Made by a program: the position numbers and the translations under genes
Assembly: GCA_947095585.1 (NCBI GenBank)
Contig: OX352762.1
Coordinates: forward strand, 119,938,930 to 120,002,929
Length of the DNA stretch: 64,000 nucleotides
Source of the DNA: Nephrocerus scutellatus
Taxonomy: Eukaryota; Arthropoda; Insecta; Diptera; Pipunculidae
Reading direction: 5' to 3'
Shown: piece by piece, positions 54,861 through 64,000 of the stretch
How positions within the stretch are numbered: the stretch's first letter is position 1
Layout of the letters: each line of letters begins with the position of its first letter
Notes under the pieces: model-generated
The model's database searches: none
What the model was told of the DNA's origin: nothing
What the model saw: only the letters and a program-made list of their open reading frames with translations

Positions 54861-55860
54861 TGGTGGTCTTAAGGCTCTTGAGGTAGTTTTTGAGGTGAGT
54901 TATGATGGTCCCTTCAGGAGGGTCTAGAGGGGGTCTTTGGGGGGTTTAAAGAGGGTTTTGAGTGGGATGTTGATTGGCTTTTGGGGTAGTTTTGAGGGCG
55001 CCTTGAGATGACGTTAAGGGAGTATTAAGAGGGTTAATTGAGGAGGTCTTGAGGGTGGACTTGAGGGTGGTATTGAGGGCTTGAGGGCGGTTTGAGGGAG
55101 TCTTTAGATGGTCTTTAGAGGGTTTTGTGGGGGTTTGAGGAGAGTTTGACAGGGCCTTGATTGGGGTTCTGAAGGGGGTCGTAACGTAGTCTTGAGGGAG
55201 TCTTGAGGGGGTTTTGAGAAGGTTCTTGAGGGATCTTCAGAGGGTATTAAGGGAGTCTTAAGCAGTTATTGAGGAGGTCTTAAGAGGGTCATGAGTGGAA
55301 GCTTAAGGGGTTTTTTAGGTGGTCTTGAGACTGTTTCTAGGGGGTCTTAACGGAACCTTAAAGTGGTTTGAGGGGGTCTTTAGGGAGTATTGATTGGGGT
55401 AGTAACGTGGTCTTAACGTGGTATTGGGGTAATCTTGAGGGAGTCTTTTGGTAGTATTGAAAGGGGTCCCGAGGGGTTTTTGTGAGGATCTTTAGTAGGG
55501 TCTTTAGGGGACTTTAGGTGGTATTGAAGGGATCCAGAGGTGATTTTGCGAGTGTCTTGAGTAAAGTCTTAAGAGGGTTTAGAGGGGATTTAAATGGGGT
55601 CTTGAGGGAATTTTGAGAGGGTCTTAATTGTAGTCTTAAGAAGTGGCTTAGGTGGTCTTGAGAGTGTTTTTTGGAAGTTTAATGGAAATTTAATTGGGGT
55701 TTGATCTTAACGGGGGTCCTGATGGTGATCTTAAGGGTGGTTTTGAGGGGGTCTCTGGGTGGTCTTGATGGATTTTTTAGAGGATTCTTTGAGGGTCCTT
55801 TCGGGGTGTTTTGGAAGTCTTTTGAAGGTATTTTGGGGGACTTGTGGGTGTCTCCATATT
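54860..55860. repeat. G/T-rich degenerate minisatellite, about 1 kb
   Basis: A continuous array of variants of GAGGGGGTCTT and GGGTTTTGAGG, with units about 10-20 bp and no long-range regularity. The plus strand is very poor in C outside GTCTT, and has many GGG or GGGG runs. A patch with the reverse-complement character lies at 57575-57690. Short minus-strand peptides rich in Lys, Pro and Thr are a consequence of the repeat. Confidence 0.85.
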
Positions 55861-55946
55861 AACATCGCATCTGAATAATATTGAAATTTTATATACATAT
55901 TTCATTACTAAAATGTATAAAATAATTATTGAAACATAGCTATCCT

Positions 55947-56284
55947 CCCTAAAAGGCAGAAAATAAAATAGGTGGTAGATCTGGAGCAACTAGAACTGTA
56001 AAATAAATGAACATTGCTGGAAAGTTTTTAATGGAAATCTGAAATATTTATGGCTTAAAAAATCACATAATTCAAAAGAACCGTGCTAATTTTTTGTTTT
56101 TCATTTGATGTTTTTCTAAGCTTGTCATAAACCTCAAATTCTCAGCACGGTTCTTTTGAATTATGTGATTTTTTAAGCCATAAATATTTCAGATTTCCAT
56201 TAAAAACTTTCCAGCAATGTTCATTTATTTTACAGTTCTAGTTGCTCCAGATCTACCACCTATTTTATTTTCTGCCTTTTAGGG
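55947..56284. repeat. perfect inverted repeat, 141-bp arms
   Basis: 55947-56087 is the exact reverse complement of 56144-56284, as far as I can read base by base, with a 56-bp spacer. The arms begin CCCTAAAAGGCAGAAAATAA and end AAAAGAACCGTGCT. If transcribed it would fold into a long hairpin RNA. The arms have no coding motif and neither arm was found elsewhere in the window. Full identity implies a very recent origin, gene conversion, or a fold-back assembly or library artefact. Confidence 0.95.
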
Positions 56285-57211
56285 GGCTAGTTATGCTTTA
56301 ACAAAAGCATTTTTTTTTATTTTTAAAAAAAAAAATTTTTTTATATAATTTAATTTTAACTTCAATTTATAAAAACGAAAGCAATTAATAAAAAGGTTTG
56401 ATATGCACTGGAAAGTTTGAAAGATTCGATTAGTACAACTGGTTGTTGTCTGTGATGATAGTGATGTGATGTGAAGGAATATCCGACCGTTCGAATATTA
56501 CTTTTCATATAAGAAAACAGCAGGGAATGAAAATATTTCTTTTGTTTTTATAGCGCAGTCGTGGAGAAATAATCCACAGGCCAATTAGATATGACGGTTG
56601 TACACAGTTGTTGCTTATGACATAAATTGCTGTGTTCTAATTAGCATGCAAAACTAGATTTAAAAACAACATGCTAAACGCAATTACACTTCATCTACAT
56701 TTACTGTTGTCTACCGTTGGTAGGGTGGTCAATTTAAAAGTTTGTTTTTTAAAACGCTATGAAATGAGTATACTTAAATATTTTTTGGATTTTTTTCTTA
56801 TTGTGAAGCTTGGAGTCTCCAATTTAGGAATCAAAAACCATTTTGTTGGCCTTACAGTAAGCCATCCTGTGAGTCCAGTTTTCAAGAAATTTGTCGAGGT
56901 TTTCAGCGCTATCTCCCAAATAACAGTCGCAATGTAATGTTTAAAGGGTGGAATTGTCTCTGGATTATCCTAATTATACCTATACTTAACGGCATCCAAT
57001 AAAAAAAGTCCATCGCAGCTCCACGCAGACCAATTGACATCTCCGAAACGGCCTATTATTCGGTTGCTTATTTTGCCACGCAATATATCGATTCTCAGTC
57101 AGCTTGTACGGCATTAAAAACGGTTTGACGAATCATTATTGTAGCTACATGTTTTAAAAACACAATCATGAAGACCGCTCGCTAAAAATTTTGATTGGCG
57201 ATAAAACCAGT
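56285..57211. other. anonymous AT-rich DNA
   Basis: Starts with long A/T runs at about 56308-56345. The plus frame at 56671-56937 (88 codons) shows no recognisable motif. Confidence 0.45.
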
Positions 57212-57224
57212 TTACAACTTTATC

Positions 57225-57508
57225 GTGGGCGCCGTGGCTCAGTGGATAGGGACATGGACTGCTGAGCATGGGGTTCATGGTTCGAATCCCAGTAACACCA
57301 AAGTATTTTTCACGGTGTCCCACCTCTCGCGAAAGTTTGACAAGCGTCCGAGAGTAATAACTTGTCACTGAAAGCTTCTTCGCCGTTCGGATCCGGCATT
57401 AAATTGTAGGTCCCTCCATTTGTGTGTAAAAATATGCATGCTCAACACAAATGGTTGCGAGAAGTCAGGTCTTGGACCGCATGGTCTGTCGCGCCGATCT
57501 TATTATTA
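57225..57508 (+). mobile_element. tRNA-derived SINE, best copy, with target-site duplication
   Basis: The reference copy for the family. Head GGGCGCCGTGGCTCAGTGGA; A box TGGCTCAGTGG at 57235-57245 and B box GGTTCGAATCC at 57279-57289, spaced as in a tRNA gene, so it should carry an internal RNA polymerase III promoter. The tRNA-like part is followed by a tRNA-unrelated body (CACGGTGTCCCACCTCTCGC, GTAGGTCCCTCCATTTGTGT, GGTTGCGAGAAG, TTGGACCGCATGGTCTGTCG) and a TTATTATTATT tail. The flanks TTACAACTTTATC (57212-57224) and TTACAACTGTATC (57509-57521) form a 13-bp target-site duplication with one mismatch. It has no protein; movement would depend on a partner LINE. Other copies are at 9.4, 39.9, 42.3, 43.2, 49.4, 50.7 and 62.1 kb. 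Confidence 0.9.
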
Positions 57509-57574
57509 TTACAACTGTATCCCAAAACTGGTAAATGCTTTGCTTCCGTCTCCGTATTCTTAGCGAACAGGAAC

Positions 57575-57690
57575 TAAAAGACCTTCAAAACAACCTTAAA
57601 ACACCACCAAAAACACTCAAAAGACCCCCAAAAGGACTTCAAAAGACTCCTCAAAGACCCCCAAAAGATTCCACAAAAGATTCCCCAAAA
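57575..57690. repeat. C/A-rich degenerate minisatellite patch
   Basis: Units such as AAAAGACCCCCAAAAGGACTTC and CCTCAAAGACCCCCAAAAGA. This is the opposite-strand version of the G/T-rich array at 54860-55860, most like its last part (55780-55850). The encoded Lys/Pro/Thr-rich peptide is not evidence of a gene. Confidence 0.75.
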
Positions 57691-57699
57691 TACACGCAA

Positions 57700-60007
57700 A
57701 AGGCCATAACGAATTTTATAAAAATCGGTTGAGAAATTACAGTTCCCGAAATTCAAAAATATAACACAATAATGTTACCAATAATGTGACTAAGAATCGT
57801 AACACAAAATTATTTTTGATACTGTACTAAATTTTTTCCTCACAGCCTATACAAAATACGATTACAAAAATTTAAAAAAATCAAACAAAGATAAATTAGA
57901 ATATTTTTTTTAAATCTTTTTTTTTTAACCTAATAATCCTTATAATTTAGTGTTAGTAATAAAATAAAGAAACCAACATTCTATATTAGTATTTTTATAA
58001 ATGACCTGATGGCGGTACTCATTATATACATTATTTTTTTTTTATCTAAGTTTTTTTTTATTGGTTGCCATAACACATTCTGTTTTTTTTAATGAAACAT
58101 GGATTAAGAACCTTTAAATATATATTTTTTTTTAATAACACTTAAAACTAGTTAACAAAACAAAGAACACAAAACGAAATCAAACCCATAATATAACGAT
58201 TGCAGCGTCGCCTGCTCCCAGCTCAACTGGTTCCACAGGGCTGTCACTAGGGCAACCGTGCGAGACCCCTTGTTCGGATTTCATACGACGCTACCTTTGC
58301 TTCTCTTTATGGTTGAATGTCGGCCACAGCCCGGTCTAGACACCAGTATCTACTTATATTGCTCTTATTACGGTCTCGTTCAGGTATGTTACTGCAGTAT
58401 CTCCAGTTAGCAACCCGGTTACCCAAAGGCCAAAGCCATTGAAATATTTCGGATGCGTTTATCAGTTGCACTTCTAGTAATATGGTACATCTTGGGCACG
58501 TTACATGAGTCTAACAAATAGCCAGGTGCAAGAATGCCTCAGATGGTATAAATCCGCTGTCTAGTGCTCTCTCGAATTACTGAGGATTTGGATAAAATGC
58601 TCGATAATTAGAAGATAAGCTTTGTACAGCGTTTCCTCATCGGAAATTATCGATAACAATTTGATATCCGAATTCAAGTCTATAATAAAAGACGCAAGTA
58701 AATACTCTGTGCCCCAGAAGGTATTCTAGCAATATGGTTGGGTCTTGACTCCAGAAATACATATAACAAAATTCAAAGCTGTTATTAATACAATATTTTA
58801 GAAATGTAACTATGCTCTTCTTGGACAGGCATTTAAAAGTGAAGCTAATGCTTGACAAAGAGAAATAAAAACAGGTATTCAAAATTTGTGAAGCATAAAT
58901 TGGAATCATAAAATATCTAACACCATCAACCATCAAGAGAGATATGGCAAATAAGCAAATTTAATGATGCTCATAGGAAAGGGCTTCTTTTCTGCTTTTT
59001 TGAAAATCAGGATCGGCTACCTTTATTATTTTTTCGCAAATCATGTAGTTTTTTATTTTTTCGTTAATTTTCGCTTTATGAAAATATTTACCCGATTTAA
59101 AATGAAACCTCTTAATTCAACCTTTGATGCCTTGTAAATACCAGTCACTGTTGACGAAAATGTGCACGGGCATCAACATGATACTCAGAACCAGTCACGC
59201 GGTTATGAATAATTTTAATTAAACCCTCTGTGGTAAGCAAGGTGCATCATGCATGTGTTCGTCTTGAATCTCTATGCATAAATCATGCAAATGATACACG
59301 AATGGCACATGTGTTGTCCGTCCTTTCACAGCTGCCTCATTAGTTATTTCAAATGCATAACTTCACAATTACGTTTAAGCCCTTCTTTGAGTGTCATCGA
59401 TGATCGCATGGCAGTGGTTATTGCGCAGCCATCGATTAGTGCCTCAAGGCACGGTCAACGCGCACCACCTGTTGCAAATGAATATCTGCCTTCCATTATC
59501 CCGCAGGTCTTAAGCAAAATCCATACAATTCTGCTTCGCTATAACAGTTGTTGTTGAGGTTTTTTGAATATGTCAACAATTAAACAGCTGCTACCGATAG
59601 AAAATTTTAATGCGTTTTTATTTCCAAAAAAATGGATTCGTAAATTAAATTAAAGGATAGATTAAAAAAAGTTAAGGAGCTAAGAAGGTAAAGTTTAAGA
59701 GATTACAAGTCACTATTTACGATATATCTACGTTAGGAGACTTTAACTTCATATCTAGCTTTATAAAGCGTTGTATTTATACTTACAAGCAAATCTTGCA
59801 CTTGCGCCGACCAAACTCTTAATTGCTGCCAACTCTATCACTCGTTGTATATTTTTTTCGAATCCTATGTAGATGCTTAGGTGTTTACGAGGCTTATGAT
59901 CTAAAATTTGCGCCGCACACCAAAATATGCATATTGCTTTAAAATCCATAACGATGGGTTTATTTTTTACCAATTGGCTGATACTGCGACCTAAAAAGGC
60001 CTATTGT
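57700..60007. other. anonymous DNA, AT-rich with a GC-richer island
   Basis: 58200-58560 has higher GC content and a transposon-like texture (CAGCTCAACTGGTTCCACAG, AACCCGGTTACCC) but no reading frame or family I recognise. Elsewhere there are many A/T runs. Frames at 58637-58936, 59285-59557 and 59761-59973 show no motif. Confidence 0.4.
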
Positions 60008-61770
60008 AACGTAGAGTGTACGTAATTTAAGAGACTTACTACCTCCCTAATGAAGAAAAGTATGTCCTTAGAGGCAGAATTTCGCAGATCTGCCGACGAA
60101 CATATTACCTTGTGGAAAATACGTCTCCTTAACCAGATCAATGCTGGACAATAATAGAGAATATGCCCGGATGTTTCATCATCCTCCGAGCAGAATCTAT
60201 ATTCCGTGTTTTAGCCAAGACTTATTTTGCTAAGGTGACATTACCGGCCAAAATTACCTGTTAGAAAGCGCCTCTAATACCCTTACTAATGTAAATCCTA
60301 GCGCAGCCATCAATGGTATGGAGTTCCACTTGGAAAACAGTGGGACTAATACCCATTGTTATCGAGACTTTGGTGTTTGGTCCAAATACCCCAGCTTCCA
60401 CTCCAGATTCCATCTTCGATCCGTCTGTGTACCAGACCAGACCTTTATCGTCCAGTGCTGGAACACCATTCGAGCAGATAGCTCGGTCCAATATTTTAAC
60501 TTCAATAACCTGCCGAAACAGTACTCCCCGGCCATGGTGTCAGGGATAGTGCAAAACCTGTCTCTTTTGGGAATTGAGTCAAGAATTTTCAGGTGTCCCA
60601 CGTAGTCACATTATTTGTACCCATATTATAGTTGCAGATTTATAGCGCATCTAGCAGCCGTCTTCCTAATGAAGATTGGCAGGGGTAAAAGCCCTACAAC
60701 AGCTTCTAATGCAGACGTAGGGTAGGTGCGCATGGCACCCGTTATTCGTAGACAGGCAATTCTTTGAAGCTTCTGAAGCTTAATTACCGTTTTCAGTTCA
60801 AGAAGTTTCGGCCACCTTATGATGGCCGCGTATGCGATTATTGGTCTCACCATAATAGTATACATCCAATATATCTTTTAAGTATTAAGACCACAATTTC
60901 TGACGTAGAGGCGTCTACTGACTCACAGGGCCCTAGTTGCACGTTCGATGCCGGACTTTATGAATTCCAGTTTTGTCATTTATCAAGTATGACTCCGCCA
61001 TATTTAACCTCACTGGAATATATTTATATAGTACATTTTATGATTATAGGTCCCAACTAGGACAGTCTTCGTTTTGCGAAAGGCACTATAAGGGTTTTTC
61101 AACGATTATTGGAAAGCCCTTCTCTGTTGCACCATTCTAGGAAGTGAAATAACGCACCTTGCATGACATTTGTAATGGTCGTGTACCTATCGTCAAATCA
61201 TCAGCATAACCAATGGCGATCTAGCCTTATAAATGAAGATCGGCTAGAAGGTTTTCTATGACGAGGGACCATAGAAGGGGATAGAGGACACCTCCTTGCG
61301 GACTGCTCTTAGATGCAGTCACAGACACACACCAGACAGAGGAAGTGATGACTCGACTTTCAAGCATGGCGCTTATCAATTGGTTGGTCGAGCCTTCGAT
61401 ACCTCTGCTGCTGATTGCTCTTGTAATTAAGTCATAGCCTGTGCTATCAAAAGCACCCTCAATGTCAAGGAAAACACACAAGGCTATGTCTTTAGAACGA
61501 AAAGTTCCTTCAATCTTTTTAACTAGATAGTGAAGGGCGCCCACTGTGCTTCTACCTTTCCTGTATGCAAACTGACTTGAGTGTAGAGGACAAGACGTAT
61601 CTAGCCAGCCTCTGATATAAACAACAATAAGTCTCTTCATAATCTTGAGAACAACTGATGTTAGACTTATAGGTCTGTATGATTTAGGCAGCTCACTAGG
61701 CCTATTGCCTGATTAAGGAATACATATTACGTTTACCTTTCTCTAGGTATACGGAATGTACGGAATCAGT
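60008..61770 (-). pseudogene. LINE-C copy 2: reverse transcriptase, RNase H and C-terminal motif
   Basis: Best-preserved LINE-C. Minus strand: SYRPISLTSVVLKIMKRLIV, SQFAYRKGRSTVGALHYLVK, ALCVFLDIEGAFDSTGYDLI, then SPQGGVLYPLLWSLVIENLL (open frame 61227-61640) followed by IAIGYADDLTIG with an intact YADD near 61195. After frameshifts: MYTIMVRPIIAYAAIIRWPK, RITGAMRTYPTSALEAVVGL (60626-60865), the RNase H start YTDGSKMESGVEAGVFGPNT (60400 region), FQVELHTIDGCARIY and, near 60180-60220, YRFCSEDDETSGHILYYCPA. Order and spacing match copy 1 at 32.3-34.6 kb, which it helps to interpret. Frameshifts interrupt it, and no endonuclease or first open reading frame is visible, so it is 5'-truncated. Confidence 0.88.
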
Positions 61771-61959
61771 AAGCCTAAATAATTTGTCTGACCATGACGA
61801 GTGCCTTGTGGATTCGTGCCGCTACCTGCATATCAGCAATGTTTTCGCAGCATTTCTTCCATGTGGCTTGTTTGGATCGTCTCTGTTCCGAGTTATACTC
61901 CGTAAAGGCGAACCTATATTCGTCCCAGCTCTTCGTTTCCTTGCAAAGTTTGGCCTGCC

Positions 61960-62145
61960 GGGCATTGCGGATATAAGTGTCGATTCTTTAGTTTTCTTGG
62001 TGACTGGGGTGGTCAATGGGTGGAGGTGTTCAGTGAGCGGAAGGTCAGATGGCAGGAGGTTACTGGGCAGTGGGTCAGTGTAGGGATGGCCAGTTGGACG
62101 GTGTCAGTAGGATAGGGCAACCGGAAAACGCCGGTTATTTCCGCT
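61960..62145 (+). mobile_element. Helitron-like or minisatellite-derived fragment
   Basis: Contains one unit like those at 45-49 kb (GCGGATATAAGTGTCGATTC), then a GTGGG/GTCAGTG-rich stretch and GGGCAACCGGAAAACGCCGGTT, which can form a 6-bp-stem hairpin (AACCGG/CCGGTT). This parallels the 3' part of the 48.33-48.61 kb element (GCCGGGCAACGCC). A CTRR terminus is not clear, so the assignment is tentative. Confidence 0.4.
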
Positions 62146-62146
62146 A

Positions 62147-62335
62147 TTTAATAATAATAATATTTGTAGTCCTAAGACTAGCTTCTCGCGCCATGCAATA
62201 ACACTTATTCCTCTCAGACGTTTGTCACTTGACACTTGCAAGTGGTGAGACCCTAAAAAAGCTTTTTGGTGTTTTCTGTGTTTCGAACTTCGAACCACCC
62301 GCTTTTGTAGTCCAACGCACCAGTAGAGACTAAAG
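62147..62335 (-). mobile_element. tRNA-derived SINE with internal deletion
   Basis: Plus strand starts with a TAATAATAATA stretch, the complement of the family's TTA tail, then GTCCTAAGACTAGCTTCTCG. Part of the body is deleted, then come the CAGACGTTTGTCACTTGACA, TTTCGAACTTCGAACCACCC (B box on the minus strand) and GTCCAACGCACCAGTAGAGAC blocks. Structure agrees with the reference copy at 57225-57508. Confidence 0.75.
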
Positions 62336-64000
62336 CGACGGCATCCTACATAATTTAAATAACGACAAATCCCAAAGCCGAATTCCTGCAATTGCGTCAC
62401 AGATCTGATATTTTATTCATAATATTTACATTAAAACATTCGAGTTATTGTCACATTTTTTTAAATGATAGTTAACACTAACATTATACAATGAAATGTA
62501 CAGATTGTTGTATTTAAATATTTGAACCTTTAAATATTTATCATGTAATTATTATTACAACTTTCTTCAATTAACAAAACAATCAATTATTAAGATGAAA
62601 AAAATAACTTTGTTAACATCCTGAGGCCTTTTTCTATTAAATGAGATACCTCCAAAAGCTGGACGATATAACCAAAGCCTGTAATTGTAAATACACATAA
62701 AAATTACATTTATAGATACAGCTCGTATTATCGTTTACCGCAGTTTGTTTAGTTGGTAAGATAAATAGTTGGATATCATTTCTGTCAGTCGTATGAAGTA
62801 CTATGAAGTATTCTCTTCAAATACATAAGCAAACACTCTGGTCTTTACTATAAATATATATAATATATAGGTACAAATATCGGTATATTGTAAAACAAAA
62901 ATAAACACAGTTTTGCCATGAGCCATAAGCATTACAGTTCCAACAACAGGATACCGTCTGTTCCAGTTCCAGTAGAGCAGCCACGCGACATGTGTTTGGC
63001 AATTCCTCGCCATAGTATAGTTAGTCAAGTCGAAAGATATTTTGGTCAGTAAACTGATATCCCATCTCTCTACTCGGTGGTCAGTTGGACGTGCCGTACC
63101 CACTCAACTTCCAGAGTAGTTTAGTTTGTTAATTTGCCTTAGGTCCAATCATGAAACTATGTACTCAACTATATTTATGTGTCCTTAATGAGATAGTACT
63201 CGTAGTTATAAGCAACAACGTCTCTTTGTCTGGGTCTGGCTACAAATATAAATCCCTTTTTATGCTTTTTAAATAGCCAACTGCCCAGATATCTCAACAT
63301 AATAATAATTATTATTGTTTCTTTTGGACGTGCTGGGCATGACACGTATACTGATTGTTGTTGTTGATGTTGTTGTATGTTTTAGCATTCTCTTCCTCAG
63401 CACAACGATCTATGTGTTTTCTTTGTGGCTTTTGCATCAGCATTTTGTATCTGACTGGTACTTTTTTGTTGACTCTGTCGGTGAGGGAATTACAAACAAT
63501 CAGACCGGTAGCAGTAATATCCTACGCTTGGTTTCCGTTTCAGTTTAGTCCCTTCATAATGTGCGCATTGTTGTGTGAAGTACATTAATGCAACAGTGTC
63601 ATACGGTTCATAGTTCGGGGCACAAGTCCACAGGGTAACATGGCTGACTGCACAGCAAATGCGTCCAGGAAAACACACCTGCTGATTGTTAAAGAACATA
63701 AACCAGTTGCTCTGCTCATGTAAAGGTATGTAAATCATGCATTCAACCCTGTGGTTTTAACTGAAAACTCTTGCAAAATTGGTATGGAAGCCTCTCGACC
63801 CCTATCAAAATATATCGTTTCTTATTTCATTTTGTTGTCAAACCGGTTTTTACGAAATTTTAGGAGGCTTTTATATAAAAATTCTAGACGAAATGAGAAG
63901 ATAAGTTTTTTTGGGGAAAAAAAGTTTTTTCCAAGATTTAAGGAGCACAATCACAAGTTTACAATTTCAGGAAGCTACAATGAACGGTTTTTACGTTATA
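62336..64000. other. anonymous AT-rich DNA to the window end
   Basis: Small AT repeats (AATAATAATTATTATT near 63300) and frames at 62801-63103 (minus), 63315-63588 (plus) and 63490-63738 (minus) that lack recognisable motifs. No supported gene. Confidence 0.45.

Noticed and set aside
57227..57300. Possible functional tRNA gene (A and B boxes)
   Set aside because: It continues into the SINE body and tail with target duplications, its stems are poorly paired, and related heads occur at several other loci; it is a SINE head.
62817..63103. Overlapping minus frames near the window end as exons
   Set aside because: Compositionally plausible in parts, but two overlapping frames are equally open and there is no motif or splice structure.
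1..64000. CRISPR array, bacterial operons or phage-type defence genes
   Set aside because: No regular short repeats with unique spacers, no dense same-strand gene runs; content is typical of an animal genome.

Overview
The window looks like intergenic or intronic DNA of an insect, most likely a higher fly (Diptera). It is AT-rich, has no operon-like gene packing, and is dominated by transposable elements of kinds common in fly genomes: non-LTR retrotransposons (LINEs), Tc1/mariner-type DNA transposons, LTR remnants, a tRNA-derived SINE family and Helitron-like pieces. The species is not readable from the sequence; a tephritid-like or related fly is only a guess. I found no host protein-coding gene, rRNA, genuine tRNA gene or CRISPR array that I can support. 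The only intact, convincing coding sequence is a 361-residue transposase at 7831-8916 (minus strand).

Layout. 1-7.7 kb: mostly anonymous AT-rich DNA with a LINE scrap at 2.0-2.3 kb and a decayed RTE-like LINE (called LINE-A here) at 4.0-6.0 kb. 7.7-9.0 kb: a complete mariner-like element with terminal inverted repeats and TA target duplication. 9.4-11.7 kb: a dense mosaic of SINE, LINE-A, Jockey-type LINE and pogo/Tigger-like transposase pieces. 13.1-15.8 kb: a solo-LTR candidate and a second LINE (LINE-B) fused to a LINE-A tail. 17.9-20.2 kb: an almost pure TTTG array of 2.3 kb. 20.4-21.5 kb: a diverged tandem dimer. 22.2-25.2 kb: an RNase H-bearing LINE (LINE-D), a mariner-like relic and a Tc1-like scrap. 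26.8-30.7 kb: LINE-A split by an unidentified 498-bp insertion with a 13-bp target-site duplication, a 101-bp LINE-A tail insertion, and another RNase H LINE end. 32.3-34.6 kb: LINE-C. 36-38 kb: short tandem duplications and a Helitron-like terminus. 39.5-43.4 kb: LINE and SINE remnants. 45.2-48.2 kb: a recent 1.49-kb tandem duplication carrying an LTR with a nested LINE-A copy. 48.3-52.8 kb: Helitron-like DNA, minisatellite, two mariner-relic/SINE composites and a third LINE-C. 54.9-57.7 kb: a 1-kb G/T-rich minisatellite, a perfect 141-bp inverted repeat, a SINE with its target duplication, and an inverted patch of similar minisatellite. 60.0-61.8 kb: another LINE-C. The rest is anonymous.

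How the parts relate. LINE-A copies (at least nine segments) share a 3' end, GTAGAGCCAAATATGATGATG, that grades into an ATG-type microsatellite. The SINE copies have Pol III A and B boxes and, in the best copy, end in a TTA-type tail, which points to a different LINE partner. The window therefore records successive layers of insertion, internal deletion and local duplication. No new enzymatic or defence system is evident. The most unusual items are the unidentified 498-bp insertion, the SINE family, the perfect inverted repeat, the nested LTR duplication and the giant TTTG array. All identifications are by eye from conserved motifs; family names such as LINE-A are local labels.
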